64,000 bases of DNA, taken from the NCBI GenBank assembly GCA_037974665.1, contig CM075782.1, forward strand, positions 41,530,851-41,594,850, read 5' to 3'. Numbering within the stretch: the first letter of the stretch is position 1; each line of letters begins with the position of its first letter. The DNA comes from Ehretia macrophylla. Lineage: Eukaryota > Streptophyta > Magnoliopsida > Boraginales > Ehretiaceae. Positions 44,596 to 56,196 of the stretch are shown here, in pieces. The notes beneath the pieces are model-generated. The model made no database searches and was not told the DNA's origin. It saw only the letters and a list, made by a program, of their open reading frames with translations. A program made the translations under genes and the position numbers.

Positions 44596-44658
44596 GGGTG
44601 CAATAATACCAGCTGTACTAGGATTGGTGACCCTCAGGGAAATCCTCATGTTGCACCC
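44596..44658 (+). pseudogene. 5S rRNA gene copy 44, 55-bp internal deletion (first of three)
   Basis: Only 63 bp: GGGTGCAATAATACCAGC joins TGTACTAGG, then the GGATTGGTGACC box C variant to the end. Box A and IE are lost. Deletion lies between short similar strings (CAGTA and TAGTA), suggesting a microhomology event. The same 63-bp form occurs at 52602 and 57795. Confidence 0.9.
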
Positions 44659-45073
44659 CTCTTTTCTCTTTGCATTTTTTGCCCCATTCAGGCTTGCCAA
44701 GACGCTTTATCCATCACATTTCTATTACCTAGTCCCACGGCATCTTGGGCAAGACAACTTCGCTTCGCGTAGAGGCTGGGCCCGCAAACTGAGGGCGTTG
44801 GGCCTGTGACCAGGTCTCCGTCGCTCCAATACCCATAACTTTTGATCCGTAAGGAGTTATGTGCTGCACAGCATACCGTTGGAAAGCTCTTTGAGAGCTC
44901 TACGACGGGGGTAGCATGCCTACTCGGCTATGCCTGTTTTTGGAGCCCAAAATCAAACATTTACATCTATTTTGGGCCACTTTTCTTCTTTTTGTGCCCT
45001 TTCTTCTTCCCGGATCGTTCGTCGTGAGCCGCGAAAAGAACGACACATAAGGGCTTTGGGCCCTCTACATGAC

Positions 45074-45132
45074 GGATGGGTGAAAGTAGTACTAGGATGG
45101 GTGACCCCTAGGGAAGTCCTTGTGTCGCACCC
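45074..45132 (+). pseudogene. 5S rRNA gene copy 45, 59-bp remnant
   Basis: A different truncated gene: GGATGGGTGAAAGTAGTAC joins IE and box C to the end. The start resembles a piece of box C (GGATGGGTGA) copied to the 5' end. The next spacer carries a 27-bp deletion (GCATACGACGAGAGCAG). Confidence 0.85.
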
Positions 45133-45520
45133 CCTTTTCATTTTGACTTCTTTCCCCCGTTCAGGCTTGCCAAGATGCTTAATTTGTCACATTTCTATTA
45201 CGGAGTCCCACGACATCTTGGGCAAGACAATTTCGCTTCGCGTAGAGGCTGGGCACGCAAACCGACGGCGTGGGGCCAGTGACCAAGTCTTCGTCGCTCT
45301 GGTGACCATAACTTTTGATCCGTAAGGAGTTACGTGACGTACAGCATACGACGAGAGCAGTAAGCCTGCTCGACTCCGCTTATTTTCGGAGCCCAAAATC
45401 AAAACATTTTCATTAGTTTCGGGTTACTTTTCTACTTTTTGTGCTATTTCTTCGTCCCTGATCATTCGTCGGGAGCCATAAAAAGGACGACAAATATGGG
45501 CTTTACGCCCTCAACATGAC

Positions 45521-45638
45521 GGGTACGATCATACCAGCAGTAATGCACCTAATTCTATCAGATCTCCGAAGTTAAGCGTGCTTGGGATAGAGTAGTACTA
45601 GGATGGGTGACCCCCAAGGAAGTCCTCGTGTTGCACTC
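45521..45638 (+). rRNA. 5S rRNA gene copy 46 (class B)
   Basis: Class B with ACCTAATTCTATC in helix III; the CTAAT change is shared with copies at 53080 and 58778. Box A and box C intact. Confidence 0.88.
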
Positions 45639-46053
45639 CACTTTTTGTTTTGCATTTTTTGCCCCGTTCAGGCTTGCCAAGATGATTTATCCATCACATT
45701 TCTATTACCGAGTCCCACGGCATCTTGGACAAGACAACATCGCTTCGCGTAGAGGCTGGGCCCGCAAACTGAAGGCGTGGGGCCACTGACTAGGTCTCCG
45801 TCGCTACGGTGCCCATAACTTTTGATTCGTAAAGAGTTATTCAGTGCACAGCATACCATTGAAAAGCTCTTCGTATGGTCTACGACGGGGGCAGCAAGCC
45901 TACTCGGCTGCGCCTATTTTCAGAGCCCAAAATAGAACGTTTTCATCAGTTTTGGGCCATTTTTCTTCTTTTTACACTTTTTCTACGTCGCTAATCGTTC
46001 ATCGGGAGCCACAAAAAGGATGACAAATAAGGGCTATGCGCACTCAACATGAC

Positions 46054-46171
46054 GGGTGCTATCATACTAGCAGTAATGCACCGGATCCCATCTGATCTCC
46101 GAAGTTAAGCGTGCTTGGGAGAGAGTAGTACTAGGATGGGTGACCCACAGGGAAGTCCTCGTCCTGCACCC
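46054..46171 (+). rRNA. 5S rRNA gene copy 47 (class B)
   Basis: Good class B copy with intact box A, IE and box C. Changes are GGGTGCTATC, TACTAGC and GTCCTGCACCC. Confidence 0.9.
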
Positions 46172-46587
46172 CCCTTTTCGTTTTGAATTTTTTGTCCCGT
46201 TCAGGCTACCCAAGATGCTTTATCCATCACATTTCTATTATTGAGTCCCACGGCATCTTGGGTAAGACAACTTCGCTTCGCGTAGAGGTAAGGCCGGCAA
46301 ACCGAGGGGCATAGGGCCTGTGACCAGGTCTCTGTCGATCTAGTGCCCATAACTTTTGATCCGTAAGGAGTTGTACAATGCACAACATAATGTTGGAAAG
46401 TTCTCCGAGAGCTCTACGATGAAGGCAGCAAACCTGCTCGGCTGCACCTATTTGCACAGCCCAAAATTGAACATTTTCATCAGTTTTGGGCCACTTTTCT
46501 TCTTTTTGCGCTGTTTCTTCATCTCTGATCGTTCGTCGATAGCCGTGAAAAGGACAACAAATAAGGGCTTGGTATACTCAACATGAC

Positions 46588-46705
46588 GGGTACGATTATA
46601 CCAGCAGTAATACATCGAATCCCATCAGATCTCCGATGTTAAGCGTGCTTGGGAGAGAGTAGTACTAGGAATGATGACCCCCAGGGAAGTCCTCGTGTTG
46701 CACCC
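46588..46705 (+). rRNA. 5S rRNA gene copy 48 (class B)
   Basis: Class B; box A is intact except CGATGTTAAG, but box C reads GGAATGATGACC. Followed by a B-prime spacer. Confidence 0.88.
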
Positions 46706-47119
46706 CCCTTTTCGTTATGAATTTTTTGCCCCGTTCAGGCTTGCCAAGATGCTTTATACGTCAAATTTCTATTACCGAGTTCCACGGCTTCTTGGGCAAG
46801 ACAACTTCGCTTCGCATAGAGGCTAGGCCCGCAAACTGAGGGCGTGGGACCTGTGTCCAGGTCTCCATCGCTACAGTGCCCATAACTTTTGATCCGTGAG
46901 GAGTTATGCAACATACAACATACCGTTGGAAAGTTCTCCGAGGGCTCTATGACGGGGGTAGCAAGCCTACTCTGCTGTGCCAGTTTTCAGAGCCCAAAAT
47001 CAAAAATTTTAATCAGTTTTTTCCACTTTTCAACTTTTTGCGCTATTTCTTCATCCCTGATCGTTCGTCGGGAGCCGCAAAAAGGTCGACAAATATGGGG
47101 TTTGCACTCTCAACATGAC

Positions 47120-47237
47120 GGGTGCGATCATACCAGTAGTAATACACTGGATCCCATCCGATCTCTGAAGTTAAGCGTGCTTGGAAGAGAGTAGTACAAG
47201 GATGGGTGACCCCCAGAGAAGTCCTTGTCTTGCAGCC
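47120..47237 (+). rRNA. 5S rRNA gene copy 49 (class B, C40 subtype)
   Basis: C40 (CATCCGATCTC), GGAAGAGAG and TACAAGG, the combination also seen at 60377 and 61444. Preceded by a B-prime spacer. Confidence 0.88.
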
Positions 47238-47650
47238 CCCTTTTCGTTTTGTTTTTTTTCCCCGTTCAGGCTTGCCAAGATGCTTTATCTGTCATATTTC
47301 TATTATCGAGTCGCACGACATCTTGGGCAAGATAACTTTGCTTCGCGTAGAGGCTGGGCACGCAAGCCAAGGGTATGGGGCCTGTGACAAAGTCTCTATT
47401 GCTCCAATGCCGATAACTTTTGATCTGTAAGGAGTTATGCAACGCACATCATACCGTTAGAAAGCTCTCCAAAAGCTCTACAATGGGGGCTGTTAGCGTA
47501 CTCAGCTGCATCGATTTTCGCAGCCCAAAATTGAAGATTTTCATCAGTTTTGGGCTACTTTTCTTCTTTTTGCGCTGTTTCTTCCTCCTAATCGTTCGTC
47601 GGTAGACACGAAAAGGACGAAAAATAAGGGCTTGGCATACTCAACATGAT

Positions 47651-47768
47651 GGGTATGAATATACCAGCAGTAATGCACCTGATCCCATCAGATCTCCGAA
47701 GTTAAGCGTACTTGAGAGAGAGTAGTACTAGGATGGATGACCCCTAGGGAAGTCCTCGTGTTGCACCC
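47651..47768 (+). rRNA. 5S rRNA gene copy 50 (class B)
   Basis: Class B with GCGTACTTGAGAG in box A and GGATGGATGACC at box C. Confidence 0.88.
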
Positions 47769-48182
47769 CCTTTTTTATTTGAATTTTTTGCCCCGTTCAG
47801 GCTTGCCAAGATGCTTTATCCGTCACATTTCTATTATATAGTCCCACTACATCTTGGGCAAGAGAACTTCGCTTCGCGTAGAGGCTGGGTCGGCAAACTG
47901 AGGGCGTGGGGCCTGTGACCAGGTCTCCGTCATTCCGTTGCCCATAACTTTTGATCTGTAAAGAGTTACGCGGCACACAACATACTGTTGGAAAGCTCTC
48001 CGAGAGCTCTACGACGGTGGCAGCAAGATTGCTCGACTGCGCCTATTTTTGGAGCCCAAAATAGAACATTTTCATCAATTTTGTGCCACTTTTCTCCTTT
48101 TTGAGCTGTTTCTTTGTCCCTAATCATTCGTCGGGAGCCGCGAAAAGGTTGAAAAATAAAGGCTTTGCGCCCTCAACATGAT

Positions 48183-48300
48183 GGGTGTGAGCAAACCAGC
48201 AGTAATGCATCGGATCCCATCAGATCTCTGAAGTTAAGTGTGCTTGGGAGAGAGTAGTACTGGAATGAGTGACCCCCAAAGAAGTCCTCGTATTGTACCC
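48183..48300 (+). rRNA. 5S rRNA gene copy 51 (class B)
   Basis: Class B; start altered (GGGTGTGAGC) and box C reads GGAATGAGTGACC. Confidence 0.87.
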
Positions 48301-48710
48301 CCCTTTTCGTTTTGCATTTTTTGTCCCGTTCATGCTGGCCAAGATGCTTTATCCATCACATTTCTATTACCGAGTCCCATGGCATCTTGGGCAAGACAAC
48401 TTCGCTTCGCGTAGAGGCTGGGCCCACAAACTGAAGGCTTGGGGCTTGTGACCTCCGTCGCTCCGGTACCCATAACTTTTGATCCGTAAGGAGTTGTGCG
48501 GCGCACATCATACCATTGAAAAGCTCTTCGAGAGCTCTATGACGGGGGCAACAAACCTACTCGTCTATGCCTTTTTTTGGATCTCAAAAGCAAACGTTTT
48601 CATCAGTTTTGGGAAAATTTTCTTCTTTTTGCGCTGTTTCTTCGTCCCAGATCGTTCGTCGAGAGCCATGAAAAGGACGACACAAAAGGGCTTTGCGCTC
48701 TCAACAAGAC

Positions 48711-48828
48711 GGGTACGATCATACCAGCACTAATGCACCGGATCCCATCAGAACTATGAAGTTAAGAATGCTTGGGCGAAAGTAGTACTAGGATTAGTGA
48801 CCCTCAGAGAAGTCCTGATGTTGCACCC
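48711..48828 (+). rRNA. 5S rRNA gene copy 52 (A/B mosaic within class B block)
   Basis: Class A to base 67 (CACTAATG, AGAACTA, GGGCGAAAG), class B afterwards (CCTCAGAG), flanked by class B spacers. Box C reads GGATTAGTGACC. Confidence 0.88.
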
Positions 48829-49243
48829 CCCTTTTCGTTTTCCATTTTTTGCCCTGTTCAGGCTTGCCAAGATGCTTTATCCGTCACATTTCTATTACCG
48901 AGTCCCACGACATCTTGGGCAAGACAACTTCGCTTCGTGTAGAGGCTGGGGCCGTAAACTTATGGCGTGGGGCCTGTCACCATGTCTCAGTAGCTACGGC
49001 GCCCATAACTTTTGATCCGTAAAGAGTTATGTAGCGCATAGCATACCGTTGCAAAGCTCTCCCAGAGCTCTACGATAGAGGTCGCAAACCTGCTCGGCTG
49101 CACCTGTTCTCGGAGCCCAAAATCAAACGTTTTCATCAATTTTCCACCACTTTTTTTCTTTTTGCGGTGTTTCTTCATCCCTCATCGCTCGTTGAGAGCC
49201 GCGAAAAGGACAACAAGTAAGGGATTTCAGCACTCAACATGAT

Positions 49244-49361
49244 GGGTGCGATTATACCAGCAATAATGCACGGGATCCCATCTGATCTCCAAAGTTAAGC
49301 GTGCTTGGAAAAGAGTAGTACTAGGATGGATGACCCCAAGGGAAGTTCTCGTGTTCCACCC
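49244..49361 (+). rRNA. 5S rRNA gene copy 53 (class B)
   Basis: Class B at 43, 67 and 96 with A at 20. Box C GGATGGATGACC; 3' end GTTCCACCC breaks helix I. Confidence 0.87.
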
Positions 49362-49775
49362 CCCTTTTCGTTTTGAATTTTTTGCCCCGTTTAGACTTGT
49401 CAAGATGCTTTATCCGTCACATTTCTATTATCGAGTCGCACGGCTTCATGGGCAAGACAACTTCGCTTCGCGTAAAGGTTGGACCTGTAAACTGAGGGCG
49501 TAGGGCCAGTGACCAGGTCTCCGTCGCTCCAGTGCCCATAACTTTTGATCCGTAAGGAGTTATGCGGTGCACAACATACCGTTGAAAAGCTCTCTGAGAG
49601 CTCTACGATGGGGGTAGTTAGCCTGCTCGGCTGCGCCAATTTTTGGATTCCAAAATCGAACGTTTTCATCAGTTTTGGGCCACTTTTCTTCTTTTTGCCC
49701 TGTTTCATCGTCCCTAATTGTTCGTCAAGAGCTATGAAAAGGACGACAAATAAGGGCTTTGGCACTCATCATTAT

Positions 49776-49893
49776 AGGTGTGATCATACCAGCAGTAATG
49801 CACCGGATCGCATAAGATCTTCAAAGTTAAGCGTGCTTGGGAGAGAATAGTACTAGGATGAGTGACCCTCAAGGAAGTCCTCGTGTTGTACCC
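49776..49893 (+). rRNA. 5S rRNA gene copy 54 (class B)
   Basis: Class B with ATCGCATAAGATCTTCAAAG in helix III/loop C and box C GGATGAGTGACC. Confidence 0.87.
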
Positions 49894-50297
49894 CACTTTT
49901 CGTTTTGCATTTTTGGCCCCGTTCAGGCTTGCCAAGATGCTTTCTCCCTCACATTTCTCTTACGGAGTCCCACGGCATCTTGGGCAAGAAAACTTCGATT
50001 CGTATAAAGGTTGGGCCCGCAAACTGAGTGCGTGGGGCCTATGACCAGGTATACATCGTACCAGTGCCAATAACTTTTGATCCGTAAGGAGTTATGCAGC
50101 TGTCGGAAAGCTCTCTGAGAGTTCTACGACGAGGGCAGCAAGCATGCTCAGCTGCACTAGTTTTTAGTGCCCTAAATCGAACATTTTCATCGATTTTGGG
50201 TTATTTTTCTTCATTTTACGCTATTTTTTCGCCCCTGATCGTTCGTTGGGAGCTGTAAAAAGGATAACAAATAAGGGCTTTGCGCACTCAACATGAC

Positions 50298-50415
50298 GGG
50301 TGTGATTATACCAGCAGTAATGCACCGGATCCCATCAGATCTCCGAAGTTAAGCGTGTTTGAGAGAGAGTAGTACTAGGATGGGTGACCCCCAGGGAAGT
50401 TCTCATGTTGCACCC
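50298..50415 (+). rRNA. 5S rRNA gene copy 55 (class B)
   Basis: Class B with intact box C; box A reads GCGTGTTTGAGAG. The following spacer is the fused one. Confidence 0.89.
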
Positions 50416-51005
50416 CCTTTTCATTTTGATTTTTTTTCCCCGTTTAGGCTTGCCAAGATGCTTTATCCGTCACATTCTATTACCGAGTTCTACGGCATTG
50501 TGGGCAAGACAACTTCTCTTCGCGTAGAGGCTAGGCCCACAAACTGAGGGTGTGGGGCCTGTGACCAGTTCTCCATCGCAACGGTGCCCATAACTTTTGA
50601 TCCGTAAGTAGTTATGAAACTCATAGCATATTGTTGGAAAGGTCTCCGAGAGCTCTACGATGGAGGTAGCAAGTCTGCTCGGCTGCACCTGTTCTCAGAG
50701 TGCAAAATCGAATGTATTCATCAATTTTGCGCCATTTTTCTTCTTTTTGCGGTGTTTCTTCATCTCTTAACTTTTGATCCGTAAATAGTTATGCAGCACA
50801 TAGTATACCGTTGGAAAGGTCTGCGAGAGCTCTAAGATGGGGGTAGCAAGCCTGCTCGGCTGTGCCTATTTTCAGAGCCCAAAATTGAATATTTTCATCA
50901 ATTTTGCACCGCTTTTCTTCTATCTGCGTTGTTTCTTCATCCCTGATCATTCGTCGAGAGCCGCGAAAAGGACAACAAATAAGGGCTTTGCGCATTCAAC
51001 ATAAC

Positions 51006-51123
51006 GGATGGGATCATACCAGCAGTAATGCACCGGATCCTATCTGATCTCCGCAGTTAAACATCCTTGGGAGAGAATAGTACTAGGATGGGTGACCCCC
51101 AGGGAAGTCCTCGTGTTGCACTC
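51006..51123 (+). rRNA. 5S rRNA gene copy 56 (class B)
   Basis: Class B and the only class B copy with CCGCAGTTAA as in the usual plant 5S gene. Box A otherwise altered (AAACATCCTTGG). The 708-bp gap to copy 55 reflects a fusion near 50766, where CTTCATCTC joins TTAACTTTTGATCCG, with loss of one gene. Confidence 0.88.
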
Positions 51124-51537
51124 CCTTTTTCTTTTTGAATTTTTTGCCCCGTTCAGTCTTGCCAAGATGCTTTATTTGTCACATTTCTATTACCGAGTCC
51201 ATGGTATCATGGGCAAGACAACTTCGCTTCGCGTAGAAGCTGGGCCTACAAACTGAGGGCGTGGGGCTTGTGGCTAGGTCTCCGTCGCTACGGTACCTAT
51301 AACTTTTGATCCGTAAGTAGTTATGTAGTACATAGCATACCGTTTGAAAGCTCTCCAAGAGCTCTACGGTAGGGGCAGCAAACCCGCTGGGCTGCGCCTG
51401 TTCTTGGAGCCCAAAATTGAACTTTTTCACCAGTTTCGGGCCACTTTTCTTCTTTTTGCGTTGTTTCTTCATCTCGGATCGTTCGTCGGAAGCCATGAAA
51501 ATGACGACAAATAAGGGCTTTGCGTACTCAACATGAC

Positions 51538-51655
51538 GGGTACGATAATACCAGCAATAATGCCCCAGATCCTCTTAGATCTCTGAAGTTAAGCGTGCTT
51601 GGGAGAGGGTACCCCTAGGATGGGTGACCCCTAGGGAAGTCCTCGTGTTGCACCC
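51538..51655 (+). rRNA. 5S rRNA gene copy 57 (class B)
   Basis: Class B with the intermediate element changed to GGGTACCCCTAGG and GCCCCAGATCCTCTTAG in helix III. Confidence 0.86.
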
Positions 51656-52068
51656 CTCTTTTTGTTTTGAATTTTTTGCCCCGTTCAGGCTTGCCAAGAT
51701 GCTTTATCCGTCACATTTCTATTACCCAGTCCCACAACATCTTGGGCATGACAACTTCGCTTTGCATAGAGGCTGGGCCCACAAAATGAGGGCGTGGGGC
51801 CTGTCACTAGGTCCCCGTTGCTATGGTGCATAACTTTTGATCCGTAAAGAGTTATACAGTATACAGCATACCGTTGGAAAGCTCTCTGAGGGATCTACAA
51901 TGAGGGTAGCAAGCCTGATCTGCTACGACTGTATTCGAAGCCCAAAATCGAGAATTTTAATCAGTTTCGTGCCACTTTTCTTCTTTTTGCGCTATTTCTT
52001 CGTCCCTGATCGTTCGTCGGGAGCTGCGAAAAGGACGACAAATAAAGGGTTTGCGAACTCAACATGAC

Positions 52069-52186
52069 GAGTGCGATCATACCAGCAGTAATGCACCGGA
52101 TTCCATCAGATCTCAGAAGTTAAGTATGCTTGGGAGATAGTAGTACAAGGATGGGTGACCCCCAATGTAGTCCTCGTGTTGCACCC
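52069..52186 (+). rRNA. 5S rRNA gene copy 58 (class B)
   Basis: Class B with GATAGTAGTACAAGG and CCCAATGTAG. The upstream spacer is half ordinary B and half B-prime. Confidence 0.88.
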
Positions 52187-52601
52187 CCCTTTTTGTTTTG
52201 AATTTTTTGCCCTGTTCAGGCTTGCCAAGATGCTTTATCCGTCATATTTCTATTACCGAGTCCCATGGAATCTTGGGCAAGACAACTTCGCTTCGCGTAG
52301 AGGCTAGGCCCGCAAACCGAGGGCGTAGGGCCTATGACCAGGTCTCTGTCGCACCGGTGACCATAACTTTTGATCCGTAAGGAGTTACACAGCGTACAAC
52401 ATACCGTTGGAAAGCTCTCTGAGAGCTTTACAACAAGAGCATCAAGCCTGCTCAGCTGCGCTAGCATTTTGGGCCTAAAATTGAACATTTTCATTAGATT
52501 CGGGCCATTTTTCTTCTTTTTTGTGCTGTTTCTTCGTGCCTGATCGTTTGTCAGAGCGGCAAAAAGGACGAAAAATAAGGGCTTTGCGCACTTAACATGA
52601 C

Positions 52602-52664
52602 GGGTGCGATAAGACCAACAGTACTAGGATTGGTGACCGTCAGGGAAGTCCTCATGTTGCACCC
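52602..52664 (+). pseudogene. 5S rRNA gene copy 59, 55-bp internal deletion (second of three)
   Basis: 63 bp, same junction type as at 44596 (ACCAACAGTACTAGGATTGG), with the same box C variant and CATGTTGCACCC end. Confidence 0.9.
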
Positions 52665-53079
52665 CCCTTTTCTCTTTGCATTTTTTGCCCCGTTCAGGCT
52701 TGCCAAGATAATTTATCCATCACATTTCTATTACCTAGTCCCACAACATCTTGGCCAAGACAACTTCGCTTAGCGTAGAGGCTGGGCCCGTAAACTGAGG
52801 GCGTGGGGCCTTTGGCCAGGTCTCCGTTGCTACGGTGCCCATAACTTTTCATCCGTAAAGAGTTATGCAGCGCACAACATACCGTTGGAAAGCTCTCAGA
52901 GAGCTCTACGACGGGGGCATCAAGCCTACTCTGCTACGCCTATTTTTGGAGCCCAAAATCAACCATTTTCATCAGTTTTGGGCCACTTTTCTTCTTTTTG
53001 CGCTGTTTCTTTGTCCTGGATCGTACGTCGGGAGCCGTAAAAAGTACGAAAAATAAGCGCTTTGCGCCCTCAACATGAC

Positions 53080-53197
53080 AGGTACGATCAAACCAGTAGT
53101 AATGCACCTAATCCTATCAGATCTCCGAAGTTAAGCATGCTTGGGAGAGAGTAGTACTAGTATGGGTGACCCCCAAGGAAGTCCGCGTGTCGCACTC
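53080..53197 (+). rRNA. 5S rRNA gene copy 60 (class B)
   Basis: Class B with the CTAAT mark (ACCTAATCCTATC). Box C preceded by CTAGTATGGGTGACC; end reads GTCGCACTC. Confidence 0.87.
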
Positions 53198-53612
53198 CCC
53201 TTTTTGTTTTGCATTTTTTGCCTCGTTCAGGCTTGCCAAGATACTTTATCCATCATATTTCTATTACCGAGTGCCACAGCATCTTGGGCAAGACAACTTC
53301 GCTTCGCGTAGCGGCTGGGCCGCAAACTGAGGGCGTGGGGCCAATGACTAGGTCTCCGTCGCTACGGTGCCCATAACTTTTGATTCGTAAAGAGTTATGC
53401 AATGCACAGCATACCGTTGAAAAGCTCTTCGTGAGCTCTACGACGTGGGTGGCAAGCCTGCTCGGCTGCGCCTGTTCTCAAAGCCCAAAATTGAACGTTT
53501 TCATCAGTTTTGGGCCAATTTTTTTTCTTTTAGCGCTATTTCTTTGTCCCAGATCGTTCGTCGGGTGCTACGAAAAGGACGACATATAAGGGCTTTGCGC
53601 ACACAACATGGC

Positions 53613-53730
53613 GGGTGCGATAATACTAGCAGAAATGCACCGGATCCCATCAGAACTCCGAAGTTAAGCGTGCTTGGGCGAGAGTAGTACTAGGATGGTT
53701 GACCCCTTGGGAAGTCCTAGTGTTGCACCC
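53613..53730 (+). rRNA. 5S rRNA gene copy 61 (B/A mosaic within class B block)
   Basis: G20 is class B, but A43, C67 and T96 are class A; spacers on both sides are class B. Box C reads GGATGGTTGACC. Confidence 0.88.
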
Positions 53731-54150
53731 CCCTTTTCATTTTGAATTTTTTGCCCCGTTCAGGATTGCCAAGATGCCTTATCCGTCACATTTCTATTAC
53801 CGAGTCCCACATCATCGTGGGCAAGACAACTTCACTTCGCGTAGAGGCTGGGCCCGCAAACCGAGAGCGTGGGGCCTGTGACCAGGTCTTCATCACTCCA
53901 GCGACCATAACTTTTGATCCGTAAGGTGTTGTACAACGTACAGCATACTGTTAAAAGCTCTCCGAGAGCTCTACGACGAGGGCAGCAAGCCTGCTCGGTT
54001 ACGCCTATTTTCAGAGACAAAATTGAAAATTTTCATCAGTTTTGAGCCTCTATTCTTCTTTTTGTGCTATTTCTTCGTCTCTGATCGTTCGTCGAGAGCC
54101 GAAAAGCGGCGAAAAGGACGACAAATAAGGGCTGGCGTACTGAACATGAC

Positions 54151-54268
54151 GAGTACGATTATACCAGCAGTAATGCACCGGATCCCATCAGATCTCTAAA
54201 GTTAAGCATGCTTGAGAGAGAGTAGTACTAGGAAGGATGACCCCTAGGGAAGTCCTCGCGTTGCACCC
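54151..54268 (+). rRNA. 5S rRNA gene copy 62 (class B)
   Basis: Class B; box C GGAAGGATGACC, box A GCATGCTTGAGAG. The GGAAGGATGACC form recurs at 59844. Confidence 0.87.
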
Positions 54269-54682
54269 CCCTTTTTGTTTTGAATTTTTTGCCCCGTTCA
54301 GGCTTGCCAAGATGCTTTATACGTCACATTTCTATTAACGAGTTCCACGGCTTCTTGGGCAAGACAACTTCGCTTTGCATAGAGGCTAGGCCCACAAATT
54401 GAGGGCATGGGACCTGTGTCCAGGTCTCCATCACTACGGTGCCCATAACTTTTGATCCGTGAGAAGTTATGCAGCGTACAACATACCATTGGAAAGCTCT
54501 TCGAGGGCTTTACGATGGGGGAGCAAGCCTGCTCTGCTGTGCCAGTTTTTGGAGCCTAAAATCAAAAAATTTATTTAGTTTCGTGCCACTTTTCTTCTTT
54601 TTGCGCTATTTTTTCGTCCCTGATCGTTCGTCGGGAGCCGCAAAAAGGACGACAAATAAAGGCTTTCCGCACTCAACATGAC

Positions 54683-54800
54683 GGGTACGATCATACCCGC
54701 AGTAATGCACCGGATCCCATCATATCTCCGAAGTTAAGCGTGCTTGGAAGAGAGTAGTACTAGGATGGGTGACCCCTAGGGAAGTCCACGTGTTGCACGC
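54683..54800 (+). rRNA. 5S rRNA gene copy 63 (class B)
   Basis: Class B with GGAAGAGAG and intact box C; loop C is CATCATATCTCC. Upstream spacer is B-prime. Confidence 0.89.
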
Positions 54801-55138
54801 CCCTTTTCGTTTTGAATTTTTTGCACCGTTCAGGCTTGCCAATATGCTTTATCCGTCACATTTCTATTATCGAGTCCCACGTCATCTTGGGCAAGACAAC
54901 TTCGCTTCGCGTAGAGGCTGGCCCGCAAACCGAGGGCGTGAGGCCTGTGACCAGGTCTTTGTCACTCCAGTGGCAAAAACATTTGATCCGTAAGGAATTG
55001 TGCAGTGCACAACGTACTGTTGGAAAGCTATTTGAGAGCTCTACAATTTCTTCTTTTTGCGATGTTTCGTCGTCCGTGATCGTTCGTCGGTAGCCACGAA
55101 AAGGACGACAAATAAGGGCTTGGCGTACTCAACATGAC

Positions 55139-55256
55139 GGGTATTATTATACCAACAGTAATGCACCGGATCGCATCAGATCTCCGAAGTTAAGCGTGCT
55201 TGGAAGAGTGTAGTACTAGGATGGATGACCCCCAGGGAAGTTTTCGTGTAGCACCT
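55139..55256 (+). rRNA. 5S rRNA gene copy 64 (class B)
   Basis: Class B; 5' end GGGTATTATT and 3' end GTGTAGCACCT are altered. The spacer before it lost 77 bp where CTCTACAA joins TTTCTTC, near 55045. Confidence 0.87.
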
Positions 55257-55671
55257 CCTTTTTCGTTTTGAAATTTTTGCCCCGTTTAGGCTTGCCAAGA
55301 TGCTTTATCCGTCACATTTCTATTACCGAGTTCCACGGCTTCCTAGGCAAGACAACTTCGCTTCGCATAGTGGCTGGGCCCACAAACTGAGGGCGTGGGA
55401 CCTATATCCAGGTCTTCATCGCTACGGTGTCCATAACTTTTGATCCGTAAGGAGTTATGCAACGCACAACATGCCGTTGGAAAGCTCTCCGAGGGCTCTA
55501 CGACGGGGGTGGCAAGCCTGCTCTGCTGTGCCGATTTTCAGAGCCTAAAATCAAAAATTTTAATCAGTTTCGTGCCAATTTTCTTCTTTTTGTGCTATTT
55601 CTTCATCCCTGATCGTTCATCGGGACCCGCAAAAAGGACGACAAATAAGGGGTTTGCGCACTCAACATGAC

Positions 55672-55789
55672 GAGTGCGATCATACCAGCAGTACTGCACC
55701 GGATCCCATCCGATCTCCGAAGTTAAGCGTTCTTGGGAAAGAGTAGTACTAGGATAGGTGACTCTCAAGGAAGTCCTCGTGTCGCACCC
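55672..55789 (+). rRNA. 5S rRNA gene copy 65 (class B, C40 subtype)
   Basis: C40 with a B-prime upstream spacer. Box A has GCGTTCTTGG and box C GGATAGGTGACT. Confidence 0.87.
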
Positions 55790-56196
55790 CCCTTTTCATT
55801 TTGAATTTTTTGCCCCGTTCAGGCTTGCCAATATGTTTTCTCCGTCACATTTCTGTTACCGAGTCCCACGGCATCTTGGGCAAGACAACTTCGCTTCCCG
55901 TAGAGGCTAGGCCCGCAAATTGAGGGCATGGGCCCTGTGACCAGGTATCCGTCGCTACGATGCCCATAACTTTTGATCCGTAAAGAGTTATACAGTGCAT
56001 TGCATACAATGGAAAGCTCTCCAAGAGCTCTACGACGGGGGCAGCTTGCCTGCTTGGTTGTGACTGTTTTCAGAGCCCAAAATTGAATGTTTTCATCAGT
56101 TTTGTCTTTTCTTCTTTTTGCGCTGTTTCTTTGTCCCTAATTGTTCGTCAAGAGCCGAAAAAAGGAGAAATAAGGGCTTTGCACGCTCAACATGAC

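Larger units (their letters stand above)
42466..47768 (+). repeat. Higher-order repeat copy 1 (about ten 5S units)
   Basis: Units here match those at 55672-61027 in order. Shared private marks: CAATGGAAAGCTCTCCAAGAG in the spacer before 42998/56197; TCACGTAAGTCC in those genes; TTCTCGTATTGCA in 43531/56730; the 63-bp deleted gene 44596/57795; a 27-bp spacer deletion after 45074/58272; CTAAT for CGGAT in 45521/58778; GATGAAGGCAGCAA after 46054/59312. Gene-start offsets are 13,198-13,206 bp early in the block and 13,256-13,259 bp later. Confidence 0.8.
52602..55256 (+). repeat. Higher-order repeat copy 2 (partial)
   Basis: Order of marked genes repeats copies 1 and 3: deleted 63-bp gene (52602), CTAAT gene (53080), ordinary (53613), GTACGATTATACC gene (54151), GGAAGAGAG gene after a B-prime spacer (54683). 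It lacks the unit equivalent to 45074/58272. Confidence 0.7.
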
